NCBI RefSeq assembly: GCF_008831285.2
Contig: NW_022205277.1
Location: 1-37,779 of the forward strand
DNA length: 37,779 nt
Direction: 5' to 3'
Source of the DNA: Nymphaea colorata
Lineage: Eukaryota; Streptophyta; Magnoliopsida; Nymphaeales; Nymphaeaceae
Shown: piece after piece, positions 21,147 to 31,998 of the stretch
Position numbering within the stretch: position 1 is the stretch's first letter
Layout: each line of letters begins with the position of its first letter
The notes under the pieces: model-generated
The model's input: the letters and a program-made list of their open reading frames with translations, nothing else
The model's database searches: none
Told to the model about the DNA's origin: nothing
Made by a program: the position numbers and the translations under genes

Positions 21147-23744
21147 CACGAATGGCCCATCAGTTTCGCCAGCGCTCTCCTCTGACCCAAAGAAAGAGTG
21201 TTCCAAATACCGTCCGAACAGTGCTTGAAAACCTACCATGTGAGAATGCTGTCCATGCACTTCTTTGTGGTTTAAAACAGTTGATTTTCAAGTTCCATGT
21301 TCTTCAGCAGGATGAAATCTGCGATGACCTCCAGGACACGCTTCAAGTCAACTTGATTGCTCACCAGGACTTGCGGATTAGACTGGAGGATTTAGATTAA
21401 AATGACATGCTGCTCGTCGCATTCGGACTTGTCTTGCCTCAAGGGGAGGAACTAAAGCCATTTCTTGTAGATCTCTGTGGTGAGGATGTGGGGAAAGTTG
21501 CGTCCACAGCTGGCCAGCAATTTCCCAACCGCTGCCACCACATTTTCCTTGCAGTGCTTGATATTGTTTTTTTCTGTGCTTGAGTCGAAGGGAGCTGAGT
21601 AGCAAATCCACAAGTTCTGCAGCCATTCCAGTACGTTTTCGCCTACTATTAGGTTGGCAGGGGTCTTTTTGATGATCAGTCCTGTCCCGAAGGCGCTGTG
21701 GTTGCGAAGCAGGTAGCTGCTGTGCGTGATGAAACTGGTGAAAAGGTCCATCAGATTGGCCCAGCAAGAAATCAGGTCAGCGTATTAGCATTCCTCCACG
21801 AGCGCCAGTGCCATGCTGAGGGCGTAGGCTTTCCAGTTTTCGTCGTCTTTGCCTACCGCGAATGATATTTCAGGAATGATGATGTTGATGAGTTCTTGAC
21901 GGTTGGCGGGATTTGAAATCTTCATCATTTTGGCATATATATCGGGGATGAGTTCGAGGATTTCAAAGAGGTTAAACTCATCGGATTCTTCGCTGATATC
22001 CTCGAAGGAACTATCGATATCGCACGGGGTGTCGACGAACTCCTCTTGCTCCTCAGGTTCTTGCGTTAGAAATTCCTGGATGCGGATCTTGTAAGTCATC
22101 ATTTTATGTGCAATGGTTACGAGAGCATGCTGGTTTAGTTTAGCTTTAGGGGTTCGATAAGCTCCAAAATGCCTTCAGGACACCCACGAGAAGCTCAGCA
22201 TCTTCGAATGTGGAGTTTTCGTCGCCGATTTAGATGAGTTGCAGGAAAAGGTTATTCCTGCGTTGTAGAAGATGTCTCCTTCGCTTTGCTGGATGGTATT
22301 CAGGAACAGCTTGACTTGGAGGCTGATCACTCTATTTCTGACGGCGTTCGATTTATCTTCGAATAAATCCTTGCAAAGCTCGTAAAGATCCGACGCATAG
22401 GGACGCAGGCTCTGCTGGAATGCAGAGGTGGTCTAAATGAGAGCATTCAAGCCAATTACAGAATTCTCATCGATCCCTAACTGAACCACTTTATTAACTT
22501 TTTCGATCAGCAGAGCGATGATCTTAGTACTGCCCAAGTCCACAAAGTTTTTGTAAGTCTTGCAGAGCCTTAGCCATATCTAGAGAAAACCCTCGTCGCT
22601 TACGAGAGTTGCGTTGGAAGCAGGGACCCTACGAAGTCACGGACGTAGCGACCCATTTGGTTCTGGTCTTGCGAGCAGAGGATGAAGCTTAACGATTAGA
22701 AAGCTGCAAGAATAGTGTTTTATCGTTTGCACCGAAGGGAACTCTGCAGAACTTACCCACATGCCTGAATGAGGATGCCAGCGTTAGTTCCAAGACTGTT
22801 GCGTATGGCTCCTAGGCAAGCCACTGTGTCCAATGCGCACTATTGCAAGTACGGAGAATCAGACTTGATGTAGTGAACCAGAGAAGTCATCAGGTTGTTT
22901 ACGATTGCTTCCACCTTCCAAAACTGCTAAAAATCTTCCAGGAAGTTGGAGAGGCAGGCAAAGGCATGGCTGAGAACCTGAGGAGTGTTATCCCTGAGCA
23001 TCTCAGCAGCTCGGGCACGACCACCTCGAAATACTTCTCCTGGAAGTCTGGCTTCACTGCTATTGCAATCTCTCCTAAGAACTCCAGTGCAGCGAATTTC
23101 ATTTTTGGGTGACTGCTTCTCAGCTCAGAAATGGCGGCATTTATACAAGTCTCAACTTCAGACAAGTCCTCCACGTCTTCTGTGAGTTTTGAAGCCAGCA
23201 GCAACGCTCCATACTTCTACCGCCAGTCGTTGTCGGATTGCGAATACTTGATGAAGATGGGGGCAAATTAGGCTCTTGCTTTTTTATAGCCAACTTTGAC
23301 GGTCAAGTCATCCACTTTTTCCGATATTTCTCTGCAGAGGGTGATCTCAGGAGCCTAGAAGATCTCATCATCGGGGCCGGATGTGCACTCGACGGGGTGG
23401 CTCCAGTCGTTGCTCACCTCGGGGGATATTTTGCTGAGGGCAAGGATGATGCAGCTGAGTACATTTTGATCGGTGTAGGGATCGCTATCGAAAAGGCAGT
23501 TGTAGCACTTCATGACGACCGAGAGCATTTCTGCGTAGTCGCTGAGGGAGAAGCCGGCGCGGGTGTTCGCCATTTCCAGAAAGATGTCGATTAGATCGGC
23601 CATCATGGCAGGAGCCTTGGCTTGGTGGTATTGGACTGCCTGCGTGAGAAGGTTGATGCACTCCGTGAAGTCATCCTACTGGCTGAAGGCGACGGAGGGC
23701 TCTACTTTCTGTATGAGTTGCAGCGCTCGTTGGTATACTTGCAT
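21147..23744 (-). CDS. Importin-beta family (importin-5-like) HEAT-repeat transport receptor, short N-terminus
   Basis: About 865 residues of helical HEAT-type repeats. Matching segments include FAPIFIKYSQSDNDWREKYG, HPKMKFAALEFLGEIAIAVK, VLSHAFACLSNFLEDF, KSNAVRNRVISLQVKL, a strongly acidic insert (TQEPEEQEEFVDTPCDI), and near the C-terminus KENVVAAVGKLLASCGRNFP with YKKWL[E]FLPL. This order fits importin-4/5 and yeast Kap121/123, which carry cargo such as ribosomal proteins and histones through nuclear pores. Those proteins have ~1,000-1,100 residues; here the first ~200, which bind Ran, are not visible upstream of 23744. Several frame corrections are needed in 22100-23400. Confidence 0.7.
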
Positions 23745-24506
23745 ACTAATAATAGTGAAATGCTTTACACTGCTTATAAAGGTAGCCATCCATAGTAAAT
23801 AAAGCATTGATTGGCATAATGCATGAAGTTGCCGTCTTCCCTGCTTATAAGCTCACATCAATTTTGTCATGCTGATAGTTAATCGATGTTGGAAGACGAG
23901 TTGGAGAAGGTGAAGGAGTTTAAGGACTGCCAGGGACTTGTCGATTTGCGTGGGGATTCTATAATTAAGAGTATATGGGAGTGAATAACTACACCATCAA
24001 GGCCCTCTCTCGCTCGGCTACAATACTCTAACGTATTTGAATTTTTGTAATACCCATGCTAGTAAGCTCGCAACTAAATAACAAATGAGACCCTTTCTTT
24101 CCTAACCAAGTTTCCCCTGCCTAGTCTGTTGGTATTGGACATCCGTAAGCAATACCTAACTAGATTGGAACAGATACGATGCCTATGGGATTAAGAATTT
24201 GGTAAAGGGAAGCTTTCCAGCCTTATAATGCCTATACCTAAGTAATGCATCAATAAAATAGGTGGGAATGATTTGGGATTAGAAGGCGTCAAATTTTTAT
24301 TGCTCGCGCCTTGGAATTTGAAAGAGCTTGGCCTAAGTAATTTCATTTGGACTTAGCTTGCGCTCTTTCCCTAGCAGATTAACCACTGAGGGTATCCCTT
24401 TAGGCGGTAGCAGAGCCACTTATTCGATCCAGATTCCCCCGTCTCGGTCCTTTCATCTTTTGATCAGCATGTTTCGATAGTCTTGATTATAATCTCCCGT
24501 ATTCAA
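23745..24506. other. Long spacer holding an LRR remnant
   Basis: A 762-base gap between the importin-like start and the next gene. Apart from the leucine-rich fragment listed at 23886-24388, I see no gene, repeat or RNA. Confidence 0.4.
23886..24388 (+). pseudogene. Leucine-rich-repeat fragment, probably decayed
   Basis: Short pieces in changing frames show LRR texture: ELEKVKEFKDCQGLVDLRGD, FPAL[E]CLYLSNASIK, then NDLGLEGVKFLLLAP followed by WNLKELGLSNF. These resemble the repeats of the protein at 33000-34583 (FP-LRKLEV, W-NLVTLDL). Frames are broken more often than in neighbouring genes and an internal TGA occurs near 23992, so a decayed copy is more likely than a working gene. Confidence 0.35.
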
Positions 24507-26276
24507 ATGAGCGAAGCCATGAGCGAAAGCTGGGGCGAGCTCGCCGAGTTCATCGCGCACCGCCACAGTCTCGACATCGGGGGGTACTGCTTCCTCACTC
24601 AGCTCTCAACCGTCTCCTCCTCCTCACCATAATTCCCACATCGAGGAACCCCTATTCGCCAGACAAGCTGAAACCTTCCTGGAAACTGTTTCCGCGCAGG
24701 CGAGGGCAAGCCCGCACCTGCATTCCGAAGCGCTGGCTCTGATCGCCCTCGACGCGCTGCTGTTCAACCTGTTCCGGCTGGGGAGGGGAGGAGAGGGATT
24801 CAAGCCGGCCAGCAGTTCGTTCTACGGGTGGATGTCGATGTCCCAACTGAGTGGGGACTTCAGCTAAAGCAGTAATGCGCACGAGCAGCCAAGGCGGACG
24901 GTGGCTCTGCTTGAGTATATAGCGAACTGCTAGCCTCTGTTTAAGCGGGTGAGGCTCATCCTCTAGAGGCCAACCAACCGGGAGCGCAACCACCGATACG
25001 CTGACAACATGCTTGAGACTCTGGACTACATACTCAGTCGCTAAAAATGCTCACGTGACAACTTCCTGCGCCTAAGGAGCAGGCTAGGCGTCAATCCCGT
25101 CAAGAACAAGCCCACTGTGGACTTCCAGAAGACCAACGAAATCATCTTCTCCAACCAGCTCAACAAGGTGGCCAGGCTGCTCACGGAGGGGAACGATGAA
25201 CTGCATTTGGCCCTCGTTCGCATATACTTTGCAGAGCAGGAGGAGGCGTAGCGCAAGCAGTTCGAAGGAAGGGTGTTTTCAGGCAGTGAGATGGTTCATA
25301 ATCTGCATCGCTACTACGTTGAAAGCTTTGAAGACGAGAATGATCTTTTCGAGGAAAGCAAGCATCCTCTCTTCCGCTTCATCAAGAATGAGCTTGTTCA
25401 ATTCTACGGGCCTTTCCTCCTCGCTTTCCATGCAGCTGTTGCGCGTCTTGGCCTGAAAGGCGACCAGGATAACGCTTGGAGCTTCTACAAAGGAAGCGAG
25501 GCGGCTTTGAGGGAGGAGCTTCTAAAGATAGTGAGAGATATGCCGGTGGAGTTGGTCCAGTTTTTGCACTCCATATCCCGCATGATCGAGTAGATCTACC
25601 GAATAAAGAAAGAAAACTGCCTCAACCTGGTCAAGAAATTGCTCTTCTACTGCTTCCTCTGCTCGCAAGCAGTAATGGAGGACTTGCTGCCCCACGTCGA
25701 TCCCGCCAAGTACAGTTCCATCTACAACCACGTCCTGAACCTCTTCTTTCAGAGCTCTCTCCGCAAGTTCAATGACCTCGCTCCTCAGAAAATGACCCTG
25801 GTAGCAGCTCTGGTGGAAGAGATTTCCTCAGCTCTCGACGATCGGATCAGCAACGGAGGCGCGCAGGTTCTGGAGTAGGAAGGAGAGCCGAGCTAGATGA
25901 CTTTCCGCCTCAAGGATCCCGTCCTCAACTATGATTACGAGCTGGTCTGGCAGACCCTCGAGAAGATCGAATTCACGCCGAAGGACATGAAGAAGTTCAC
26001 GATGGTGAAGCAGGGCGAGGAGGCGGTTGAGTCTCCAGTCTACAAGCACTTCCGCAAGGAGACTTCGGTCCTCTTCCAGAACTAGGTAGGCGGAGAGGCT
26101 GACATGGCAGCGTGGATGTCGGTGGGCGGCAGCAGAGACTGGGGCAGACCAAGCAATCGATCAGTTCGGAGCGCAGGAGCGTGAGGGACCGCTTAAAAGG
26201 CCTGACTACTCTGCGGGGGTAGAAGGTGAAAGAGTTGAACCAGCTGCGAAGCCAGTTTTAACAATATTTGCCCTGA
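24507..26276 (+). CDS. Large conserved-looking helical protein, function unknown
   Basis: About 590 residues, mostly alpha-helical and charged. From 24640 to ~26090 the frame is open for over 1.4 kb with only TAA/TAG inside. Recognisable texture: NEIIFSNQLNKVARLLTEGN, FRFIKNELVQFYGPFLLAF, CLNLVKKLLFYCFLCSQAVM, and a basic C-terminus RDRLKGLTTLRG[E]KVKELNQL. The LVKKLLFYCFL segment and this C-terminus loosely recall RasGAP/IQGAP-type helical domains, but I see no arginine-finger motif and do not assign a function. Frame corrections are needed near 24625-24640 and near 26160. TGA at 26274-26276 lies 77 bases from the stop of the opposing gene. Confidence 0.6.
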
Positions 26277-26353
26277 TGATTATTTTATTGTTCACTTCCC
26301 ACCACGGCTCTAGCTGTAACAATTGGCAACAATCACGGGGAAAACTAGGCAGG

Positions 26354-26834
26354 TCAGATGTCCACCTAGTACTCTTCTATCTTGGGCAACATTAGAGACC
26401 GGTTAGAGTCTTTTCGGCGATGCTGGGACTTGCTGAGTTCCTGCACGCCCAGTGGTCCGTTATAGCTCCTCATGCGAACGATGCGCTACACGATGATGTC
26501 GTTTTGCTGCTGGAGCGTCTGTTCCTGTTTCTCCCTCTGCCACTTCCTGGAGACCATATTCAAAGTGTAAAGCCGCTTCTGCTGTTCTTCGTCGTGCTGG
26601 CTCAGCGAGCTTTTCCTCCGATGGATTCTGAGATGCGTCGCAAGAGGCGTTTGTTCTCCAGTCCCTCCTTCTTTCTACTTCCTTCTCGTAGGCAGTCACA
26701 TGCTTCTCCATCTTGCTCTGGTGGACTCTGACCTTGGCTCTCTCGTGTCCGCCCATGCGTTGGAGGTAAATTCCATCTGGATCTAGATTTTTCTCCTCAC
26801 GTCCCGTTTTTCCTTTTCTTCGCGGTGGCCCCAT
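26354..26834 (-). CDS. Small basic coiled-coil protein, CFAP97-like
   Basis: About 160 residues, very basic. The sequence MEKHVTAYEKEVERRR, then GLENKRLLRRISESI followed by LSQHDEEQQKRLYTLNMVSR resembles the ENxxLLxRI signature of the CFAP97/Hmw family of cilium-associated proteins. The C-terminus (YNGPLGVQELSKSQHRRKDS, LMLPKIEEY[E]VDI) is not informative. Two frame shifts, near 26660 and 26630, are needed. A ciliary role is inference from a short motif only. Confidence 0.4.
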
Positions 26835-26909
26835 TTGATTTCTCTGTTCATCAATAAAATAAAGGTCGCTAACTAAAGGGTATAACTTAATCAGAGAGGT
26901 TTAATCCGA

Positions 26910-27680
26910 TCATGCATGTTGGGCTCTCGGGTGGGCGGGATGGAGGATGGAGATGAGGGAGGCTGCGGACTACTTGGAGTCTATTTGCTGCGAGCTGACA
27001 GCTAAAGCGGACCGCTTTTCGGCCATTTGCTTGGCTAGAAGGTAGATTGTCTTGTTGGGCTATGCCTTTGTGAGTTTATGGTTGGATTTGCTGTTGCCGA
27101 TGATGCTCATTGCGATCTTGAGCTATTGGCCCGTTTCATCGATGGCTACTCCGCTTTGCAGGATATCACACCTCCAAAGGCCACGAATCGCCTTATTTGT
27201 CTAGTATGGTCAGCGAATCTAAATATGCTTTTGAATACCGTCGAGTGATGAGATATTCTCCCGCCCCGTGTTTGCGCCTATTCAGCATTCCTCCACGGTA
27301 AAAATGCTCCTCTTCAAGCAGTTTGCTTTGCATCTCTGGAGGCTCCTGATCCACTTGTAAATCACTTTGGTGGGCTGGTCGTCTTTCCACTCCTACACTA
27401 CCATCTCAAAGATTGTCTTTTCGCCATTCTCGCCGTCCCTGACGGACAGTTCTCCCTTCCTGCTCTTGTCCTCTCTGAGTTCCTTCCAGTTTACGATCGC
27501 TCCTTTCAGAAATTGGCGATTCACGTACAAGCATTCGACCGTGTTATCCTTGTCCCTGCAATGGGAAGGCTCGCATTTGTTGGCAACCTCTAGCAGTTCC
27601 TCGATTTCCCTCTTGGATTGCAGGATGCTCACTGAGTTCTTGGAAGGAATGGAGAGCGAGCGTCTTTGTTCTTCCGCCAT
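26910..27680 (-). CDS. Unrecognised protein of ~257 residues
   Basis: Begins MAEEQRRSLSIPSKNSVSIL at a true ATG. Residues ~45-95 look like a small beta-rich domain (NTVECLYVNRQFLKGAIVNW, KGELSVRDGENGEKTIFEMV). Later stretches are LLEEEHFYRGGMLNRRKHGA and DILQSGVAID[E]TG. Two single-base corrections, near 27365 and 27169, link the pieces. There is no signal peptide or membrane segment. The neighbours on the same strand are coiled-coil and CFAP97-like proteins, but I assign no function. Confidence 0.5.
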
Positions 27681-27758
27681 TTGTGAATGTTCTATGCGTT
27701 CCTTGCTGATGTATATGAAGACTACTTATAACTTCAAGTTAGATCGAGGTAAAAAGGA

Positions 27759-28415
27759 TCATTTGTGCGGTTTCATCTTGGGAGCTTTCTTCTTCTCCTT
27801 GGGTTCTGGCTCTCTGGTGAAGCTTCTGCTGGCGTGGAAGGTGTCCTTGTTGGCCTATTGCTGCTGTAGACGGTGGGGGACTTGGGCTTCTGCGAGGAGT
27901 CAAGCATGCTCTTATTTTCTTGCTTTAGGTTGTTCTTCCTGAGCTGGTACATTTACTTTTTGAGTTGGTTGTTTTCCTCCATGAGGAACTGGTACATCTT
28001 CATCAGCTCCCAGTAGGACTTGTCCTTTTCTTGCCTTTCGCCGCCTCCGAGCTGTCCGCCCATCTCTACTAAGATCTTGGTGTTGGTTTGGATCAGTTCC
28101 TTCTTCTCCTTCTCTGACTACCGCAACACAGTTCGCATCTCATCTATCAGTCTGTCCTTTTGTACATCAAAGATTGCATTTTCGCCAGCTATTGCTGGTG
28201 GAATTGTTCCAGTTTTTCAAGGTTGTGGTTGTTGACAAGTCTTTCCTCGTGGATGCGAGAGTCTACTCTTTTATCGATCTTGCCCATGAACTTTCCAGCT
28301 GTTGCTTGCTCTTCTCGACCTCCTTCCGCATCGCTTCCTTCTCGCCGATCACACGCTCGCGGTAGGCTGTGAACTCCCTCATCAGTTACAGGCACTGCGC
28401 GCACTCACCCTGCAT
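27759..28415 (-). CDS. Coiled-coil protein
   Basis: About 219 residues, almost entirely heptad-like and charged: MREFTAYRERVIGEKEAMRK, RIHEERLVNNHNLEKLEQFH, YWELMKMYQFLMEENNQLKK. The tail is basic and Ser/Pro-rich (KDTFHASRSFTREPEPKEKK). Single-base corrections are needed near 28297, 28165 and 27850. Family unknown. Its start is 114 bases from the divergent gene at 28530, so the two probably share a promoter region. Confidence 0.55.
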
Positions 28416-28529
28416 CTTATAACAAATTCAAACCCTATAACAACCAAAATCACCCACCCCGCCATTGGTACCCGATCCTTCAACCAGTTCACGCGGGCCG
28501 GGAGCTCGCGTCGAATTTGTATATTAATA
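28416..28529. promoter_or_regulatory. Compact bidirectional promoter region
   Basis: 114 bases separate two divergent start codons (28415 minus, 28530 plus). Any promoter elements for both genes must lie here or inside the coding regions. I see no identifiable motif. Confidence 0.35.
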
Positions 28530-30313
28530 ATGTCAGAGGTTAAGGAAGATTAATAGGTGTCCGAGTGCGAGGACCTGGAGGACCTGCGCCAGCGGGTTCA
28601 CCTCTCCTCTAACAAGCTCCTCGACCTCACCTACAACGACAGTACGATCCCTGCCACTTAGACAAGTACATGGAGAAGCTGGTGAGCTACAACTTGGAGG
28701 CGAAGCGACTCATCAACGACGACCTCACGCAGGAGGCGCTGGTCTACCTGGCTGAGGCCGAACGCATCCTGGAGTACGGCGCCAGCTGCGGCAAGTCCAT
28801 CGACCGCAACATCATCGTCACCACCCTCCATAACGAGGCTTGCTGTTATTATAAGGAGGCGGACCTGTCCACCGCTGCCAAATACCTGGAGGGGCTCATC
28901 TTCAACCTCAAGGCCCACCTCGATTCGCTGCAGTCCTCGCCCGCCAATTCCGCGGTCGACCGCAAGCAGGCGGATCCTTTTGTCTGGCTCTCCCTGGAGA
29001 AAAAGATGGACCTCGTGCAGTACTACCTGAAGTTTTGCACCATTAACTCGCAGGCGAAGCGCAGGGAGGCCGCGCTGGATGCGGGAAGGAGGGTGCTGCA
29101 GCTGAGTGCGAGCCTCTTCGCCGACCTGCAGCAGGACAATTTACGCCTAACTGCCTGTGACGAGCAGAATAGAGAAGCTGAGATCGGAGATCTACGCAAA
29201 TTGCTGAAGGAAGTGAGGGTTTTTAGGAGGAGGTGCAAGTGAGTGAGATCAGTAACTATGTGGCTGCAGCCGGTGGTGGATCAGACGCTGGAATTAAAGC
29301 AAAGTTGTCCGTAAGGTCAGTTTTGCGCTTGAGAAGCACGTGAGCAACTACTCCATTAGCGAGGTGATCGACATGGTGCCTATCGAATACCGCCCCGATG
29401 ACGACCACTACTACGATTCCTTCCTCAACGCTCGCAACCTCTTGCGCCAGCTGCTCCACTTCTCCATGGGCTATTTCACAGTCTCCACCGAGTACCGCCT
29501 CATCGCCGAACAGCTCTACAAGGACCCCTCCGCCCGCCTCCACTCCGAAGAGTTTCAGCGCGCCAACATCAACCACCTGCTCGCCATCCTCTTCCTCACC
29601 GTCAACCTCAATTGCGACCTGCTGTTCATGAAGCAAGTCATCTCCTCCTACGAGCATCATTTCAAGACTGACCTCTCGACCGGATAGGTCGACCCCCACG
29701 CCTAGCAGATAGCCGAAGGATTGCTGTTCGAGCCCAAGCGCAAGGAGAAGCTGACGGCGCCCCTGCCTAAGCCGAAGCCCAAGGAGGAGAAGAAGAAGCG
29801 GCTGATCAGCGAGTACGAGGACAGCTACGTCTACGAGGATAAAGTCAGCATGAAGATGAGCTCCAAAATGCAAGAGAAGCTCAAGCGCTCCCTCAGCAAG
29901 AAGAACACGCTCTCCTCCAGCAAGAAACTCACCAACCGACTCATCAACGAAACTCTTCTCGATTCCTCCAAGCCCAACGCCAACCGATCCATCTCCAAAA
30001 ACCCTCCCAAGATGCGCAGCGTATCGAAGGACTCCAATTGCATGAAGGTCGTAAAGGAGCCGCCCAAAGTGGAGAAAAACTAGAAGGCAAAAGGACTAAC
30101 GACGAGTACCAGTTGGCGCAGACGAAGGTGGTGAGGAAGCGCATCAACTCCGCTTCCTCTGCCGATTTGTCAGTCTCCTGCAGAAGCAGGGACTTCAGCA
30201 AGCGCAAGGAGCCAGTGGAGACCAAGAAGAAGGAGGTGAAAGGGAAGCCCAAGGTAAAGGCAAAGCCAAAGCCTTCCCAAAAGTAAGTCCTCAACAAGCA
30301 TTATTATTTGTGA
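28530..30313 (+). CDS. TPR-like helical protein with basic tail
   Basis: About 590 residues after splicing of 28642-28661. The N-terminus is acidic (MSEVKED[EE]VSECEDLEDL). Residues ~45-210 form TPR-like helix pairs (YNLEAKRLINDDLTQEALVY, NEACCYYKEADLSTAAKYL, KKMDLVQYYLKFCTINSQAK). A second helical part follows (NARNLLRQLLHFSMGYFTVS), then a long Lys/Ser-rich tail (SLSKKNTLSSSKKLTNRLIN, KGKPKVKAKPKPSQK). A microtubule- or cilium-associated scaffold would fit, but the family is not recognised. Frame corrections are needed near 29225, 29312 and 30078. The gene is GC-rich compared with those on the left. TGA at 30311-30313. Confidence 0.6.
28642..28661 (+). other. 20-nt intron in TPR-like gene
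   Basis: GTACGATCCCTGCCACTTAG. Splicing joins LTYND to NKYMEKLVSYN and restores the downstream frame. Confidence 0.85.
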
Positions 30314-30423
30314 GCCTGCTTACACGCATTTGATCAGTTACTCCAGTCATTCCTATGATTAATTCCCCCTTCCGTCATAGATGGTGACGATATTCATATA
30401 AGTATTGTTTGATTATAGTCGTT

Positions 30424-31857
30424 ATGAAGAAGACCAACAAGAAGATCGAGGTGGCGGTGAGGCTGCGTCCGCTGATCTACGAGTACGAGGACGTGTAGGC
30501 GTGGTGCGTGAGCGAGGACGACAAGAAGATCACCTCCCTGCCGCACAGCCACCCGCTCCGCAACAACAGCTCCATCCTCAACGAGGACTTCACGCCCACC
30601 CCCGTCCGCAAGAAGAGCAAAATCGAGCAGAACAACGTCTACGAGTTCGCCTGCGACTACGTCTTCCGCGACTCGCATACCAACAAGGAAGTCTACTCCA
30701 ACTGCTGCGCCAGAGTCGTCGAGGAGTTCCTGCTCGGCAGCCACGCCACCATCTTCATGTACGGCCAGACCACCTCGGGCAAGACCTACACGATGCTGGG
30801 AGACAGGGACACCGAGGGCATCATTCTATTCTCCCTCAAGGACATTTCCAGAAGCTGGCCGCCACTGCCTCCCTCAGCATCTCCTACCTCGAGATCTACA
30901 ACGAGCAGATCAACGACCTGCTCCAGGAAGGAGCCGTCAACCTCAAAATCGTGGACGAGCAGGTAGTTGGGCTTTCCCAGTGCCCAGTCAGGGACATCGA
31001 GGAGGCTCTGGACTTGCTGCAGGAGGGGTAGTACCAGCGCGCCTACGCCGAAAAGAAGCATCACGACCACTCCTCCCGCTCGCACACCATCTTCCAAGTG
31101 GTATTGCTTGTTGGATTTAGAAACTAATCGAGCAGGACAAGCCCAAAGCGGTCCTCAACCTGGTCGACCTGTCAGGCAGCTAGCGTCTCTCCGATGAGGA
31201 CTCCAACGAGGAAACTGGCTATATCAACAAGAGCCTCTTCACGCTCTCCAACGTGATCCACAAGCTGGCCAGCTGCAAGAAGAGGTAACCTTGCGTTTAC
31301 TAAGCACGCACATCCCCTTCCGCGACTCCAAGCTGACTCGTCTGCTGGCGCCCTCTCTCACTACTAGTCGCAACACGCTGATCATCTGCACCATTTCTCC
31401 AGCGGAAATCAACTTCTCGCAGACGCTTTCCACGCTCCGCTTCGCCACCCAGTCGCGCAAAATCGAGCTGAGGGGCCTCGATGAGTCTCTCAACGAGTCA
31501 CTGGATGTCAACCGCAGGAAGATTTCGCAATTGATGGAGGAAAACTCCCTCCTCAAGAAGAACCTGAGCTTCGCCCAGGACAGCAGGGAGGGAGAGGAGA
31601 AGTTCGTGGAGGGAAAAATCAGACGCATTTAATAGCTGATGGGAAGCAAAGTGATAAAGGTGGCTTCCAGCTACAGGCGCACCGAGTGGAAGGCCAAGGT
31701 GGAGACCCTAAGGGAGGAATACGAGAAGAACGTAGCCATTCTCCAAAAGGAGTACTTCAAGGCTTTGCTGAACCTCACCGCTACAGAGCTGCCCTGCAAC
31801 AGGGACACCCTTCGCTCGCTGCTCTAGAGCGAGCCCGACAAGGCCGCTCCCCTATGA
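30424..31857 (+). CDS. Kinesin motor protein (kinesin-7-like), very short tail
   Basis: About 464 residues, with an N-terminal motor domain of ~380. Motifs in order: IEVAVRLRPL, P-loop MYGQTTSGKTYTM (residue ~114), YLEIYNEQINDLL, switch I HDHSSRSHTIFQV, switch II NLVDLSGS[E]R with Glu from TAG at 31181-31183, GYINKSLFTLSNVIHKLA, HIPFRDSKLTRLL, NTLIICTISP, TLRFATQSRKI. GQT-SGKTYTM resembles CENP-E/kinesin-7. The remaining ~85 residues are a short coiled coil, so cargo binding would need partners. Two 20-nt introns fall in the motor. One missing T near 30845 must be supplied. Confidence 0.9.
31101..31120 (+). other. 20-nt intron in kinesin gene (first)
   Basis: GTATTGCTTGTTGGATTTAG. Splicing joins SHTIFQV to KLIEQDKPKAVLNLVDL. 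Confidence 0.95.
31285..31304 (+). other. 20-nt intron in kinesin gene (second)
   Basis: GTAACCTTGCGTTTACTAAG. Splicing restores THIPFRDSKLTRLL, a near-invariant kinesin sequence. Confidence 0.95.
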
Positions 31858-31998
31858 TGCTCTCTCTTGCCTCATCTGCATCCTTACCCCTATTATTCCA
31901 ATTATTGCACCCATTCTCGCCGATTCCTTTCTATAAACACATTATCGTATTTGACTGGTTTGCTCTTGGAGCAAGATATATTATCTATAAAAGAATTG

